From NCBI RefSeq assembly GCF_003206645.1, contig NZ_PZJP01000007.1, positions 62,001-126,000 on the forward strand: 64,000 bases of DNA. The letters are read 5' to 3'. The notes under the pieces were generated by a model. It did no database searches, was not told where the DNA came from, and worked only from the letters and a program-made list of their open reading frames with translations. How positions within the stretch are numbered: the first letter of the stretch is position 1; each line of letters starts with the position of its first letter. This document shows positions 43,602-53,364 of the stretch, piece by piece. The stretch is from Salinicola aestuarinus. Lineage in GTDB: Bacteria > Pseudomonadota > Gammaproteobacteria > Pseudomonadales > Halomonadaceae. Position numbers and translations under genes: made by a program.

Positions 43602-44009
43602 TCACGAGGCTTTTCGGCCTTCGATGACCCCCTCCAGATGTGCCACTCGATTTCCCGTGTGACCAGATTGTGACGCACTCCCCATTCGGTTTACCGCCTC
43701 GCGGACCCGGTGCGGCGAGAGGTGCGCGTATCGCTGTGTCATCACGATCTTGGCGTTCTCTAGTCTGTCTTTTACCACCCTCGGTGGTACCCCATCGTCG
43801 ACTAGCCAAGACGCTGACGGCGTGCGCAGGTCGCTGGCCGTAAGTCCTGGATCTCTATCGCCTCGCATAATGTCGCAAACCGGTTCTGGATGTCGCTGAT
43901 CTGTCTGTTCCGAGCCGTCATGACGTTGAAATGATGATCGACGCGGTAGCGTCCGCATCGAGACCTGGCGCTCGGCGAGACTCGACTCCTCCTTCAAGTG
44001 CCACCTCAA
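43602..44009 (-). pseudogene. Tyrosine-integrase C-terminal remnant at tRNA-Leu
   Basis: The open frame ends with DLRTPSASWLVDDGVPPRVV, then NAKIVMTQRYAHLSPHRVR. This is the integrase C-terminal block 'HDLRHTfASWLV..GVp...v...LGHa.i.MT.RYAHL.p'. The box II Arg and the nucleophilic Tyr remain, but both catalytic His positions are changed (first lost before DLR, second replaced in LENAK). Upstream, another frame continues with NRFATLCEAIEIQDLR, so frameshifts are present, and the N-terminal two-thirds is missing. It is inactive. Orientation, with its end facing the tRNA 3' end, is that of an element integrated in tRNA-Leu. Confidence 0.72.
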
Positions 44010-44091
44010 GCTGCCGATCTTTTATCAGGACGAGATGGCCACCCCTCCGCAAGCCCTATGCGGCGTGGCTGGCAGCGACGGCGAGGGCGTG

Positions 44092-44877
44092 ATGGATTTC
44101 CTTGGCAGGCGTATCGGTAGACGGGTGCTGCAGCTGGGTCAGCGCTTCGGCGACAGTGTGCGACAAGCACTGCCGGGCTACTGCGCATTCTGTCTGACGC
44201 CAGTGGGTGGCAGTCAGCCGTGGTGTGCGTCCTGCTACGCGGCGCTGCCTTGGAACCGTCATGCCTGTCGGCGCTGCGGCGAGCCGATGCCGGCGTCGAC
44301 AGTGACCGCTGTCGACTGTGGGCGCTGTCTGAAGTCGCCGCCGGCGTTTGATGCGTCTCTGGTTCCACTGCGTTACGAATCCCACCTGACTCAATTGATC
44401 CATCGATTCAAGTTCTCGGCTGACCCGCGTGCCGGGGAGATTCTGGTGAGACTGCTGGCAAGCGCGTATCACTTCGAGGCGTCGTCATCGTTCGGGATGT
44501 CCTTCAACGAAGCGCCGCGTGTCGCCTCCCCGGTCATTGTCGGCGTTCCCGGGCAGCGGGCAAGAACCCGAGAGCGCGGCTTCGATCACGTCGGCTGGCT
44601 CACCCAGCGGCTGGCGGGCCGGTTGCAGCTCCCTGTATGTCACGCCATCCGGCAGCGCGAGACGCCGACGCAACGCGGGCTCGATCGGCGTGAGCGTCAA
44701 CGCAACGTCAAGGCGGCTTTCGTCATGGAGCAAGAATTGCCGAATGTGGTCGTGGTGCTCGACGATGTCATGACCACGGGTGCGACACTCCATTCGCTGG
44801 CGGTTGCGTGTCACTCCGCGGGGGCCAAGCGAGTCGTGGGTGTGGCGTGCGCGCGTACGCCATCCGGGCGGATCTGA
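44092..44877 (+). CDS. comF: ComF family phosphoribosyltransferase-like protein
   Basis: A 261-residue ComF/GntX-type protein. An N-terminal zinc ribbon has Cys pairs in YCAFCLTPVGG, WCASCYAAL, CRRCGEPM and CGRCLKSPP. The C-terminal half is a phosphoribosyltransferase fold with the PRPP motif VVVVLDDVMTTGATLHSLAV. RTRERGFDHVGWLTQRLA is a family signature. ComF is needed for DNA uptake in competent bacteria; in others (GntX) the role is unclear. I start at ATG 44092 behind GAGGG; the frame is open from 44035. Confidence 0.9.
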   Translation: MDFLGRRIGRRVLQLGQRFGDSVRQALPGYCAFCLTPVGGSQPWCASCYAALPWNRHACRRCGEPMPASTVTAVDCGRCLKSPPAFDASLVPLRYESHLTQLIHRFKFSADPRAGEILVRLLASAYHFEASSSFGMSFNEAPRVASPVIVGVPGQRARTRERGFDHVGWLTQRLAGRLQLPVCHAIRQRETPTQRGLDRRERQRNVKAAFVMEQELPNVVVVLDDVMTTGATLHSLAVACHSAGAKRVVGVACARTPSGRI

Positions 44878-44920
44878 TAGCATCGGCCGCCCATTCCGAT
44901 CGTGTCAGCCCGAGGTTCAC

Positions 44921-45907
44921 ATGAGCGCCAAAACCCCGCACCCCTTCGACACGCTGACGCCTCAGCGTGTTGTCGAGTCCATCGAGTCGCTGGGATTGTG
45001 GCTGCCAGGAGAGCCGTTCGCCCTGAATAGCTATGAAAACCGCGTTTACTCGGTCACCGACGACGATCGGCGCCGGTGGGTGGCGAAGTTCTACCGCCCG
45101 GGACGCTGGAGCGATGCACAGATTCTCGAAGAGCACGCCTTCCTCGCGGAATTGGGGAGTGCCGGCGTGCCCGCAGGGCAAGTGTGGTCTGACTCTCAGG
45201 GCCGCACGCTGCATGAAGTCGACGGCTTTCGCTTCTCGCTGTTCACACACGTTCCGGGGCAGGCGCCTGAGCTTGACAAGCCGGAGCATCTCTTTGCCCT
45301 GGGCAGCCTGATCGGGCGTATTCATGCTGTCGGCCGCGAGCGGCCTTTTGCGCATCGCCTGGTATTCGACATTCCGGCCATGGTCGCTGAGAGTCGCGAG
45401 CGCGTGCTAGCCGCACCGTGGCTGAGCACACGCCAGCGCGCCGCCTACGAGCGAATTCTCGATGCGCTGCTACCCCTCATGGCGCAAAGCGCATGGCCGG
45501 CCAGTGCACTACAGCGGGTGCAAGGCGACTGCCATCTGGGCAACATGCTCGGTCGTGACGACGACTTTGCGCTGGTCGATTTCGACGACTGCGCCATGGC
45601 GCCGGCGATTCAGGATCTCTGGATGTTGTTGACCGCGCAGACGCCCGAGGAGTGGCAGATGCAGCTATCAGAAGTGATCGAAGGCTACGAGGAGTCGCTC
45701 GAATTCGACCGCCGAGAGCTTGAGTGGATCGAGACGCTGCGGACGTTGCGTCTGATTCGCCACACCGCCTGGCTGACCGCGCGCTGGGACGATCCCGCCT
45801 TTCCCCGAGCCTTCCCCTATGTGGCCGAGTCAGGGTACTGGGACCAGCACCTTCGCACGCTGGAGCAGCAGCGTCTGGCGCTGGACTCGCCGCGCTGGCT
45901 TGCCTGA
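44921..45907 (+). CDS. srkA: Stress response serine/threonine kinase SrkA (YihE/RdoA)
   Basis: A 328-residue aminoglycoside-phosphotransferase-fold kinase of the SrkA family, which counters stress-induced cell death pathways. Motifs seen: NSYENRVYSV at the nucleotide loop, VAKFYRPGRWSDAQILEEH with the ATP Lys, the catalytic loop LQRVQGDCHLGNMLGRD and the metal-binding DFDDCAMAPAIQDLW. GAGG precedes ATG 44921. It follows comF by 43 bp and may be co-transcribed; in enterobacteria it pairs with dsbA, which is not seen here. Confidence 0.93.
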   Translation: MSAKTPHPFDTLTPQRVVESIESLGLWLPGEPFALNSYENRVYSVTDDDRRRWVAKFYRPGRWSDAQILEEHAFLAELGSAGVPAGQVWSDSQGRTLHEVDGFRFSLFTHVPGQAPELDKPEHLFALGSLIGRIHAVGRERPFAHRLVFDIPAMVAESRERVLAAPWLSTRQRAAYERILDALLPLMAQSAWPASALQRVQGDCHLGNMLGRDDDFALVDFDDCAMAPAIQDLWMLLTAQTPEEWQMQLSEVIEGYEESLEFDRRELEWIETLRTLRLIRHTAWLTARWDDPAFPRAFPYVAESGYWDQHLRTLEQQRLALDSPRWLA

Positions 45908-46128
45908 CGGCGAACGCGCCAACACAGCCAGGTCGCCCTCGCTCCTTGAAGAGCCACAGGGCATCAGTCGTGGGCGATAACGTAAGACGATGGGGCTTCA
46001 ATGGCGGATCGGATCGTGAATCGATAGTGACCGGGCGCGAGTTTCGCTAGAATCCCCGCCACTCTAGATCGGCTGGATGCCGGCAACGTCTGGCGCCAGC
46101 CTCGGCAGCGATTCGACAGGGCAGCGAC

Positions 46129-46686
46129 ATGACCGATCAACTGGCAGGCCACTACCGCGGTATTCTCGAGAAGTTGGGTGAAGACCCCGACCGGGAAGGC
46201 CTGCGCAACACCCCCGAGCGCGCCGCCAAGGCAATGCAGTTCCTGACCCAGGGCTACTCGCAGTCGCTGGAGGCGCTGGTCAACGGCGCCGTCTTCGCCT
46301 CGGACACCGACGAGATGGTGGTGGTCAAGGACATCGAAATGTACTCGATGTGCGAGCACCACGTGCTGCCGTTCATCGGCAAGTGCCACATCGCCTATCT
46401 TCCCCAGGGCAAGGTGCTCGGCCTCTCCAAGTTCGCGCGGATCGTCGACATGTACGCCCGCCGCCTGCAGATCCAGGAGAACCTCACGCGAGAGATCGCT
46501 GAAGCGGTGATGCAGGTGACCGGCGCTCGCGGCGTGGGTGTCATCGTCGAGGCGCAGCACATGTGCATGATGATGCGCGGCGTCGAGAAGCAGAACTCCA
46601 GCATGAAGACCTCGGTCATGCTTGGCAGTTTCCGCAAGAATCAGACGACGCGTCAGGAGTTCCTGATGCTGGTCAACAATCGCTGA
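46129..46686 (+). CDS. folE: GTP cyclohydrolase I
   Basis: A 185-residue zinc enzyme converting GTP to 7,8-dihydroneopterin triphosphate, the first step of folate and queuosine synthesis. Zinc ligands are in MCEHHVLPF and in the later [26 protein letters not shown] and [20 protein letters not shown] are conserved family segments. The upstream gap to srkA (220 bp) contains no gene. Confidence 0.97.
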   Translation: MTDQLAGHYRGILEKLGEDPDREGLRNTPERAAKAMQFLTQGYSQSLEALVNGAVFASDTDEMVVVKDIEMYSMCEHHVLPFIGKCHIAYLPQGKVLGLSKFARIVDMYARRLQIQENLTREIAEAVMQVTGARGVGVIVEAQHMCMMMRGVEKQNSSMKTSVMLGSFRKNQTTRQEFLMLVNNR

Positions 46687-46763
46687 GTGATCTCTGCCTG
46701 GCCGTCGAACAATCGATGAGCTTGGGCGAGTCAATCCACTGACAGTCAACGAGAGGTGCCGCG

Positions 46764-47216
46764 ATGGATGGTCGACTCGAGGCGTTCGACGATGACGCCC
46801 AGGCTGGCGAGGTGAGCGCAGGCGATGGCACCCGCTATGCATTCGATCTCTCTCAGTGGCGGGGTCGCGGTCTGCCTCGGGTCGGCAGTGCGGTGCGTTT
46901 CGACGTGCGCGAAGGCCGCGCCGCCCAGGTTTTTGACCGGCCCGAGGCGCAGCGGCGCGCCGCGTCAACCCGTGACACGACCGGCAAGACCCGGCGCAAA
47001 CAGCTCTCCCATTGGGCGCTGGCGGCCTTCGTGGTGGCTCTGGTCGGCTTTAGCGCCGGTCGCTATGCCCCGGTAATCGAAGTCGGAGCGCTGGTGCTGG
47101 CCTGGGTTGCCTTACGCCAGGTTCATCGCGCCCCGGAGCGGCTTCGGGGCACCACGCTCGCCGCCGTCGCCATCGTCATTGCGGTCGGGGTGGCTCTCTG
47201 GTCGCAGTGGCCGTAA
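46764..47216 (+). CDS. OB/cold-shock-like domain membrane protein
   Basis: A 150-residue protein. The first ~55 residues (GRLEAFDDDAQAGEVSAGDG...YAFDLSQW...GSAVRFDVREGRAAQV) show the pattern of a divergent cold-shock/OB domain lacking the RNP aromatic motifs. A basic linker (TGKTRRKQLSHW) leads to two or three membrane segments (LAAFVVALVGFSAGRYAPVI, VGALVLAWVAL, TTLAAVAIVIAVGVALW). A similar plan is seen in CSD/DUF1294 proteins. GAGAGG precedes the ATG. Function is unknown. Confidence 0.72.
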   Translation: MDGRLEAFDDDAQAGEVSAGDGTRYAFDLSQWRGRGLPRVGSAVRFDVREGRAAQVFDRPEAQRRAASTRDTTGKTRRKQLSHWALAAFVVALVGFSAGRYAPVIEVGALVLAWVALRQVHRAPERLRGTTLAAVAIVIAVGVALWSQWP

Positions 47217-47518
47217 CCCTTCGGTCACAAGATTCTCACTGCAAGGCGCGCCCACGCCGCCTCGAGCGTCGTGCACATCGACCTGCCAAGCGCCAACGGG
47301 CACCCCTGGAGGCGTTTGCGACTGGCGCCGCCTCGGCGAACGCGCCATCCTGTGGGGGAATTCGCTGTCTCCGCCTTCTTTCGTCGACGCGACACCCTAC
47401 GGGGCGTCCATACGCTTCGGTTATCGCCGTCGGCCTGGCGGCACGAAGGGGAGCAGTAGCGCTTCGGCCGGCCGGCTTCAAGCCGCGCCGGCCTGAACAT
47501 TTAAGGAAGGAGTGAATC
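47217..47518. other. 302-bp gap upstream of the aldehyde dehydrogenase gene
   Basis: Several frames are open across this GC-rich stretch on both strands but all give Arg/Pro-rich translations without a ribosome site, and I support none. The last bases AAGGAAGGAG are the ribosome-binding site of the next gene. No promoter, repeat or RNA signal is clear. Confidence 0.4.
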
Positions 47519-48988
47519 ATGCAGCCCGTCAACGAGAGCGCGCTTTTTCGACCCTACGCCTACATCGACGGATACTGGGTCGCCGCCGACAGCGGCGAGC
47601 AGATCGACGTCGACAATCCCGCCACTGGCGAGATCCTCGGGCGCATGCCCAAGCTCGGCCGCGCCGAGACCGACCGCGCCATCGATGCCGCCGAGGCAGC
47701 ACTTCCCGGCTGGCGCAAGCATACCGCGCAGGAACGGGCCGATATCCTGATGAAGTGGTATGAGCTGATGCTGGAGCACAAGGACGAGCTGGCCGCCATC
47801 ATGACCGCGGAGCAGGGCAAGCCGGTCAAGGAAGCCGCCGGCGAGATCGTCTACGCCGCGAGCTTCATGCGCTGGTTCGCGGAAGAAGCCCGGCGGATCT
47901 ATGGGGACACCATCCCCGCCGCCAGTAACAACCAGCGAATCGTCGTGACCAAGCAGCCGGTGGGCGTGGTCGGGGCGATCACGCCCTGGAACTTCCCGTC
48001 GTCGATGATCACACGCAAGGCCGCCGCCGCTCTGGCTGCGGGCTGCACCATCGTGATCAAACCGGCGAGCCAGACGCCGTTCTCGGCGACCGCGCTGGCG
48101 GCGCTAGCCGAGAAAGCGGGCGTGCCGCGGGGCGTGTTCAATGTCGTCCCCGGCAAGGCGAGCGACATCGCCAAGGCGATGACCGAGTCGCCGGTGGTTC
48201 GCAAGGTGACGTTTACCGGCTCGACCGAGGTCGGCAGCACGCTGATGGCGAACGCCGCTCAGCATATCCAGAAGATCTCACTGGAGCTCGGCGGCAACGC
48301 GCCGTTCCTGGTCTTCGAAGACGCCGACCTCGACGCAGCGGTCGATGGCGCCATCGCCTCCAAGTTCCGCAATGCTGGACAGACCTGTGTCTGCACCAAT
48401 CGCTTTCTGGTGCAGTCGAGTGTCATCAACGCCTTCAGCGAGAAGCTCGCCGCCGCCATGAACAGCGAACTCAAGGTGGGTAGCGGCTTCGAGGAGGGCG
48501 TCAACGTGGGCCCGCTGATCGACGAGGATGCGGTGGCCAAGGTCAGCGATCACGTCAGGGATGCGACCGACAAGGGAGCCCAGCTGCTCCTGGGTGGCCA
48601 CGAGCATTCGCTGGGTGGCCGTTTCTTCTCCCCGACACTGGTCAGTCACGCGACCCCCGAGATGAAGGTGGCCAGCGAGGAGACCTTCGGTCCGCTGGCG
48701 GCGGTCTTCCCGTTCGAAACGGAAGAGGAGGGCGTGCGCATGGCCAACGACACCCAGTTTGGCCTGGCCTCCTACTTCTACTCCCGCGATCTCGGGAGGG
48801 TCTGGCGAGTCGCCGAAGCGCTGGAGTACGGCATGGTAGGCATCAACACCGGCCTGATCTCCAACGCCAGTGCCCCCTTCGGTGGCGTCAAGGCGTCCGG
48901 CCTCGGGCGCGAAGGGTCCAAATATGGTCTCGACGAGTATCTGGAGATCAAGTATCTCTGCATCGATCTGGGAACCGACGCGGGCTGA
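47519..48988 (+). CDS. gabD: NAD(P)-dependent succinate-semialdehyde dehydrogenase
   Basis: A 489-residue aldehyde dehydrogenase closing the GABA shunt by oxidising succinate semialdehyde to succinate. The catalytic Glu is in SLELGGNAPFLVFEDADLD and the nucleophile Cys in FRNAGQTCVCTNRFLVQ, with the extra Cys two residues on, typical of GabD. GVVGAITPWNFPSSMITRK and FTGSTEVGSTLM are the cofactor-binding segments. AAGGAAGGAG gives a very strong ribosome site. No gabT is adjacent. Confidence 0.93.
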   Translation: MQPVNESALFRPYAYIDGYWVAADSGEQIDVDNPATGEILGRMPKLGRAETDRAIDAAEAALPGWRKHTAQERADILMKWYELMLEHKDELAAIMTAEQGKPVKEAAGEIVYAASFMRWFAEEARRIYGDTIPAASNNQRIVVTKQPVGVVGAITPWNFPSSMITRKAAAALAAGCTIVIKPASQTPFSATALAALAEKAGVPRGVFNVVPGKASDIAKAMTESPVVRKVTFTGSTEVGSTLMANAAQHIQKISLELGGNAPFLVFEDADLDAAVDGAIASKFRNAGQTCVCTNRFLVQSSVINAFSEKLAAAMNSELKVGSGFEEGVNVGPLIDEDAVAKVSDHVRDATDKGAQLLLGGHEHSLGGRFFSPTLVSHATPEMKVASEETFGPLAAVFPFETEEEGVRMANDTQFGLASYFYSRDLGRVWRVAEALEYGMVGINTGLISNASAPFGGVKASGLGREGSKYGLDEYLEIKYLCIDLGTDAG

Positions 48989-49059
48989 ACCTCGTGCCGG
49001 CTGGCGCGCTCTACTCGAACGCGCCAGCCTGCGAGCCCAGTGGCATCGGTGCCAAACCA

Positions 49060-49089
49060 AAAAAAACCGCGACGGTGTCGCGGTTTTTT
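49060..49089. terminator. Bidirectional terminator between gabD and purH
   Basis: AAAAAACCGCGAC (49061-49073) pairs with GTCGCGGTTTTTT (49077-49089) around a 3-nt loop; A-run on one side and T-run on the other allow termination in both directions for these convergent genes. Confidence 0.92.
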
Positions 49090-49116
49090 GTGGCGAGAGC
49101 GGACTGGCGACGCGGC

Positions 49117-50712
49117 TTAGTGCCGGAAGTGGCGCATGCCGGTAAACACCATGGCGATGCCCGCCTCATTGGCGGCAGCGATCACCTCGTCGTCGCGCAT
49201 CGAGCCCCCCGGTTGAATGACGGCAGTGATGCCGGCGGCCGCGGCGTTGTCGAGCCCGTCGCGGAAGGGGAAGAAAGCGTCCGATGCCATCACGGAGCCG
49301 GCAACTTCCAGTCCGGCGTGCTCGGCCTTGATGCCGGCAATGCGAGAGGCGTTGATCCGGCTCATCTGACCGGCGCCGACGCCGACCGTCTGGCGTCCGC
49401 TGGCATAGACGATGGCATTGGACTTGACGAACTTGGCGACTTTCCAGGCGAAGACCAGATCGTGCAGTTCGCGCTCGCTCGGGGCGCGCTGGGTCACCAC
49501 CTTGAGGTCGTCGGCATCGATCATTCCGGTGTCTCGGCTCTGCACCAGCAGGCCGCCGTTGACGCGCTTGTAGTCCCAGCCTTCGCCGGTACGCGCGGGA
49601 AGTTCACCGCAGGCAAGCAGACGAACATTGGTCTTGCTGGCGACGGCATCACGGGCTGCCTGAGAGATGCTTGGCGCGATGATCACCTCGACGAACTGCC
49701 GGGAAACAATCGCCTGAGCGGTCTCGCCGTCGAGTTCTCGGTTGAAGGCGATGATGCCGCCGAAAGCCGACTCGCTGTCGGTGGCAAACGCCAGTTCGTA
49801 GGCCTGGCGAATACCGCCCTCGTCATCCGGCACGACCGCCACGCCACACGGGTTGGCGTGCTTGACGATCACGCAGGCGGGCTTGGAGAAAGACTTGACG
49901 CACTCCAGCGCGGCGTCCGTATCGGCCACGTTGTTGTAAGACAGCGCCTTGCCCTGGAGCTGTGTGGCACTGGAGATGCTGGCCTCGGTGTGCCCCGGCT
50001 CGACATAGAACGCCGCTTTCTGGTGCGGGTTCTCGCCGTAGCGCATGCCCTGTTTCTTGCTGAACTGCATCGACAGGGTGCGCGGGAAGTTCGTTTCACC
50101 TTCACCGACACGCTGACCGAAGTAGTTGGCAATGGCCGCATCGTAGGCGGCGGTGTGCTCGAACGCCTTGATCGCCAGGTCGAAACGCGTCGAGTGGCTC
50201 ACGGCGCCTTCATGGCTGGCCATGTCCTTGAGCACTCGCGAGTAGTCGCCGGCGGCGACGACGATCGTGGTGTAGGCGTGATTCTTGGCGCAGGAGCGAA
50301 CCATCGTCGGCCCGCCGATATCGATGTTCTCGATCGCCTCCTCGAGGGTGCAGTCCGGCTTTGCCACGGTCTGCTCGAACGGGTAGAGGTTGACCACCAC
50401 CATGTCGATGGGCGCGATGTCATGCTCGGCCATGACCGCGTCGTCTTCGCCGCGTCGTCCGAGGATGCCGCCGTGGATTTTCGGATGGAGTGTCTTCACC
50501 CGGCCATCCATGATTTCCGGAAAGCCGGTATGTGCGGAGACTTCCGTGACCGCGACGCCGTTTTCCTGCAGGAGCCGATAGGTGCCGCCGGTCGAGAGCA
50601 GCTCGACCCCGCGGTCGGTGAGTTCACGGGCGAAGTCGACCACGCCGGTCTTGTCGGAGACGCTGAGCAGCGCGCGGCGAATCGGGCGGGAAGCGGAGGA
50701 GGATTGGGTCAT
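49117..50712 (-). CDS. purH: Bifunctional AICAR transformylase/IMP cyclohydrolase
   Basis: This 531-residue enzyme catalyses the last two steps of de novo IMP synthesis. The N-terminal IMP cyclohydrolase/MGS-like domain begins [20 protein letters not shown], with [11 protein letters not shown] and [16 protein letters not shown]. The C-terminal formyltransferase contains [23 protein letters not shown] and [13 protein letters not shown]. Length is normal. It lies downstream of fis, about 180 bp apart, an order known in gammaproteobacteria. Confidence 0.97.
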   Translation of the reverse strand: MTQSSSASRPIRRALLSVSDKTGVVDFARELTDRGVELLSTGGTYRLLQENGVAVTEVSAHTGFPEIMDGRVKTLHPKIHGGILGRRGEDDAVMAEHDIAPIDMVVVNLYPFEQTVAKPDCTLEEAIENIDIGGPTMVRSCAKNHAYTTIVVAAGDYSRVLKDMASHEGAVSHSTRFDLAIKAFEHTAAYDAAIANYFGQRVGEGETNFPRTLSMQFSKKQGMRYGENPHQKAAFYVEPGHTEASISSATQLQGKALSYNNVADTDAALECVKSFSKPACVIVKHANPCGVAVVPDDEGGIRQAYELAFATDSESAFGGIIAFNRELDGETAQAIVSRQFVEVIIAPSISQAARDAVASKTNVRLLACGELPARTGEGWDYKRVNGGLLVQSRDTGMIDADDLKVVTQRAPSERELHDLVFAWKVAKFVKSNAIVYASGRQTVGVGAGQMSRINASRIAGIKAEHAGLEVAGSVMASDAFFPFRDGLDNAAAAGITAVIQPGGSMRDDEVIAAANEAGIAMVFTGMRHFRH

Positions 50713-50895
50713 GCCAGAGCACTCTTGTCGATGAATCGAACTGTGGTGAAATCGAGGGACCGCTGTCGTTGACGGTGTTGAGTTGCTGGCGTCGAGCGGG
50801 TCGACGCGGCTAGCAGGACGATGTATCGCGAGCGACGCGAATTCACGGAGCCGTCGAACGGGTCTGGCGTGACGGCGGCTGTCGCGATGGCCTGG

Positions 50896-51204
50896 TCAGA
50901 TCAGATCGTACTGCTTGAGTTTCTTGCGCAGGGTGCCCCGGTTGAGGCCAAGAAGCTCGGCTGCGCGGGTCTGGTTGCCCTCGACGTGGCGCATGACCAC
51001 CTCGAGCAGCGGCGCTTCCACCTCTGCCAGGACCATGGGGTAAAGGTGCGTGACGGATTCGCCCTCGAGGTGGGCGAAGTAGCGCTCCATGACGTGCTCG
51101 ACGCATTCGCGCAGCGTGCCCTGCGAGGCGCTGGGAGAGATCTGGAGCGATTGTCCATCGGTGGACGAAGCGTCGCCGAGGGGGAGAGGCTGCCGGCTGT
51201 TCAT
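50896..51204 (-). CDS. fis: DNA-binding protein Fis
   Basis: A 102-residue nucleoid protein that bends DNA and controls stable RNA and growth-phase genes. The C-terminal HTH GNQTRAAELLGLNRGTLRKK is intact, and the preceding helices (LRECVEHVMERYFAHLEGE, PLLEVVMRHVEGN) match. The N-terminal ~25 residues are divergent. ATG 51204 overlaps the dusB stop (ATGA), the conserved dusB-fis operon. Confidence 0.96.
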   Translation of the reverse strand: MNSRQPLPLGDASSTDGQSLQISPSASQGTLRECVEHVMERYFAHLEGESVTHLYPMVLAEVEAPLLEVVMRHVEGNQTRAAELLGLNRGTLRKKLKQYDLI

Positions 51205-52241
51205 GCTGCGTGAGTTCCGTTACCGATCGTGGCGACATCGCCGCGAAAGAGTTCGTGGAGAAAGTCGAATTGCGCGCGGGCCTCGTCGAGGCGATTGAAG
51301 CGGGCGCGATGTTCGCGGGAGGCGTCGTTCGCGCCGAGATACCAGCCAACGTGCTTGCGCGCGACGCGGACGCCCAGGTAGTCGCCGTAGTGCTCGTGCA
51401 GGGCCTGGAGGTGGCGGCACATGGTGCCTTCGACCTCCGCTGCGGTGGGCGGCGCGATCGTCGAACCGGTGCGCAGGTAGTGGTCGATCTCACGAAAGAG
51501 CCAAGGGTTGCCCTGGGCGCCACGACCGACCATCACGGCATCGGCACCGGTGTAGGCGAGTACCGCTGCCGCCTTGGCGGGGGAGGTGATGTCGCCGTTG
51601 GCGAAGACCGGCATCGACACCGTCTGTTTGATGGCGGCGATGGTGTCGTACTCGGCGTCGCCGCTATAGCGCTGCTGCCGGGTCCGGCCGTGCACCGCCA
51701 GGGCGGCGATCCCGGCCTGCTCCGCCATCGTCGCGATACGCAGGGCATTACGGCTGTCGTCGCACCAGCCGGTGCGAATCTTCAGCGTGACCGGGATGTC
51801 GACCGCCGCCACGACCGACTCCAGGATCTCGCCGACCAGCGCCTCATCGCGCATCAGTGCCGAGCCCGCCGCCTTGTTGCAGACCTTCTTGGCGGGGCAG
51901 CCCATGTTGATGTCGATAATCTCGGCGCCGGCATCGGCGTTGAGCCGCGCAGCCTCGGCCAGCATCTGTGCGTCGCCGCCTGCGATCTGAACCGACCTCG
52001 GCCCCGGCTCGCCGCGGTGAATCCGGCGCAGCCGAGACTTGCGCGTGTTCCAGAGCCGACTGTCGGATGCGACCATCTCGGATACGACGAGACCCGCGCC
52101 CAGCTCGCGACAGAGCTGGCGGAAAGGGCGGTCGGTCACCCCCGCCATCGGTGCCAGAATCACGCGGTTGGGTAGCGTGTGAGGGCCGATTCGGGGCAAC
52201 GGTACATCGCTATGCGATGACACGAGATCACGCATCGTCAA
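51201..52241 (-). CDS. dusB: tRNA-dihydrouridine synthase B
   Basis: A 346-residue FMN enzyme reducing uridine in the tRNA D-loop. Features: PNRVILAPMAGVTDRPFRQL, the catalytic Cys in NMGCPAKKVCNKAAGSALM, the phosphate-binding VFANGDI and MVGRGAQGNPW. It heads the dusB-fis pair. ATG 52235, two codons on, is an alternative start. Confidence 0.95.
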   Translation of the reverse strand: MTMRDLVSSHSDVPLPRIGPHTLPNRVILAPMAGVTDRPFRQLCRELGAGLVVSEMVASDSRLWNTRKSRLRRIHRGEPGPRSVQIAGGDAQMLAEAARLNADAGAEIIDINMGCPAKKVCNKAAGSALMRDEALVGEILESVVAAVDIPVTLKIRTGWCDDSRNALRIATMAEQAGIAALAVHGRTRQQRYSGDAEYDTIAAIKQTVSMPVFANGDITSPAKAAAVLAYTGADAVMVGRGAQGNPWLFREIDHYLRTGSTIAPPTAAEVEGTMCRHLQALHEHYGDYLGVRVARKHVGWYLGANDASREHRARFNRLDEARAQFDFLHELFRGDVATIGNGTHAA

Positions 52242-52347
52242 AGGGGCTCGGGCAAAACGGGGAAGCCATGATACCGAGGGCTCCTGTCGAGTTGAAGCGA
52301 TGTTTCATCGCACAAGACCTTGGGACGAGGCCACGGGGCCTCGTCGA

Positions 52348-53259
52348 TCAGGCGGTGACGTCACTCAACCGCTGGCCGGTCAGTAGCATCCAGCCCTCTT
52401 TTGCCCGGGGTTCGTCCATCACCAACCCTTGCGCCCGGTAGGCATCGAGTACGCTTTCGGCCTGCGCCTCGAGGATGCCGGAAAGCGCCAGCCGCCCCCC
52501 GGGGGCGACCCGGCCGGCGATATCGGCGGCCAGCTCGATCAGTGGGCCGGCGAGGATGTTGGCGACGACCACCGGGTAAGCGCCGCGCCCCAGTCGCTCG
52601 GGATAGTCGAGAATCAGGCGGGTGTCGTCGAGCGCGTTGCGCTCGGCGTTGTCGCGACTCGCCTGCAGCGCCTGGGGGTCGATGTCGACGCCAACCGCGG
52701 TGTCGGCACCGAGCTTGAGCGCGGCGATGGCGAGGATACCCGAGCCGCAGCCGTAATCGAGAATGTGAGTCTGTTCGAGTCTCTGGGCGTCGAGCCAGTT
52801 GAGGCAGAGTGCTGTGGTCGGGTGCGTGCCGGTGCCAAAGGCGAGCCCGGGATCGAGTACCAGATTGACCGCGTCAGGCTCGGGGGCGGTGTGCCAGCTC
52901 GGCACGATCCAGAGTCGCTCGCCCATCCGCAGCGGTTCGAAGCCATCCATCCACTCCCGCTCCCAGTCGCGGTCGGCGAGCAGCTCGTAGTCGATCGCCG
53001 GCGCGGGTTCTTCCGGGAGTTCGGCGGCCCAGGCGCGCTGCACCCGTTCGATCATCGCCTCTACCGCGTTGAGATCGTCGTAGAGCCCGGTCAGAACGGT
53101 TTCGCGCCAGAGCGGCGTGCTGCCCCGGTCCGGTTCGAATACCGGGTCGTCGTGGGCGTCCATCAGAGTGATGGCACTGGCGCCCTCGGCGAGCAGCAGT
53201 TCTTCTAGCCTCTCGGCCTGTTCCGGGGCGATGTGCGCCTTGAGTTGTAGCCACGCCAT
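52348..53259 (-). CDS. prmA: Ribosomal protein L11 methyltransferase
   Basis: A 303-residue SAM methyltransferase that trimethylates L11. The N-terminal substrate-recognition domain begins MAWLQLKAHIAPEQAERLEE. The catalytic core has LVLDPGLAFGTGTHPTTALC, the SAM loop ILDYGCGSGILAIAALKLGA and the VVANILAGPLIELA motif. prmA between accC and dusB is a common arrangement in this group. Confidence 0.96.
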   Translation of the reverse strand: MAWLQLKAHIAPEQAERLEELLLAEGASAITLMDAHDDPVFEPDRGSTPLWRETVLTGLYDDLNAVEAMIERVQRAWAAELPEEPAPAIDYELLADRDWEREWMDGFEPLRMGERLWIVPSWHTAPEPDAVNLVLDPGLAFGTGTHPTTALCLNWLDAQRLEQTHILDYGCGSGILAIAALKLGADTAVGVDIDPQALQASRDNAERNALDDTRLILDYPERLGRGAYPVVVANILAGPLIELAADIAGRVAPGGRLALSGILEAQAESVLDAYRAQGLVMDEPRAKEGWMLLTGQRLSDVTA

Positions 53260-53364
53260 GGCGACTCTCCGCTAGTCGGTGAAAGGAAAACGCTCGTCGG
53301 CCGGCCCAACGAAAACGGGGCGAACGCCTCGTGGAGGGTCCGCCCCGTGCCGGTCGCTGGGCCG

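Noticed and set aside
48994..50772. Plus-strand frame of 592 codons opposite purH
   Set aside because: Shadow of purH; no family pattern in the translation.
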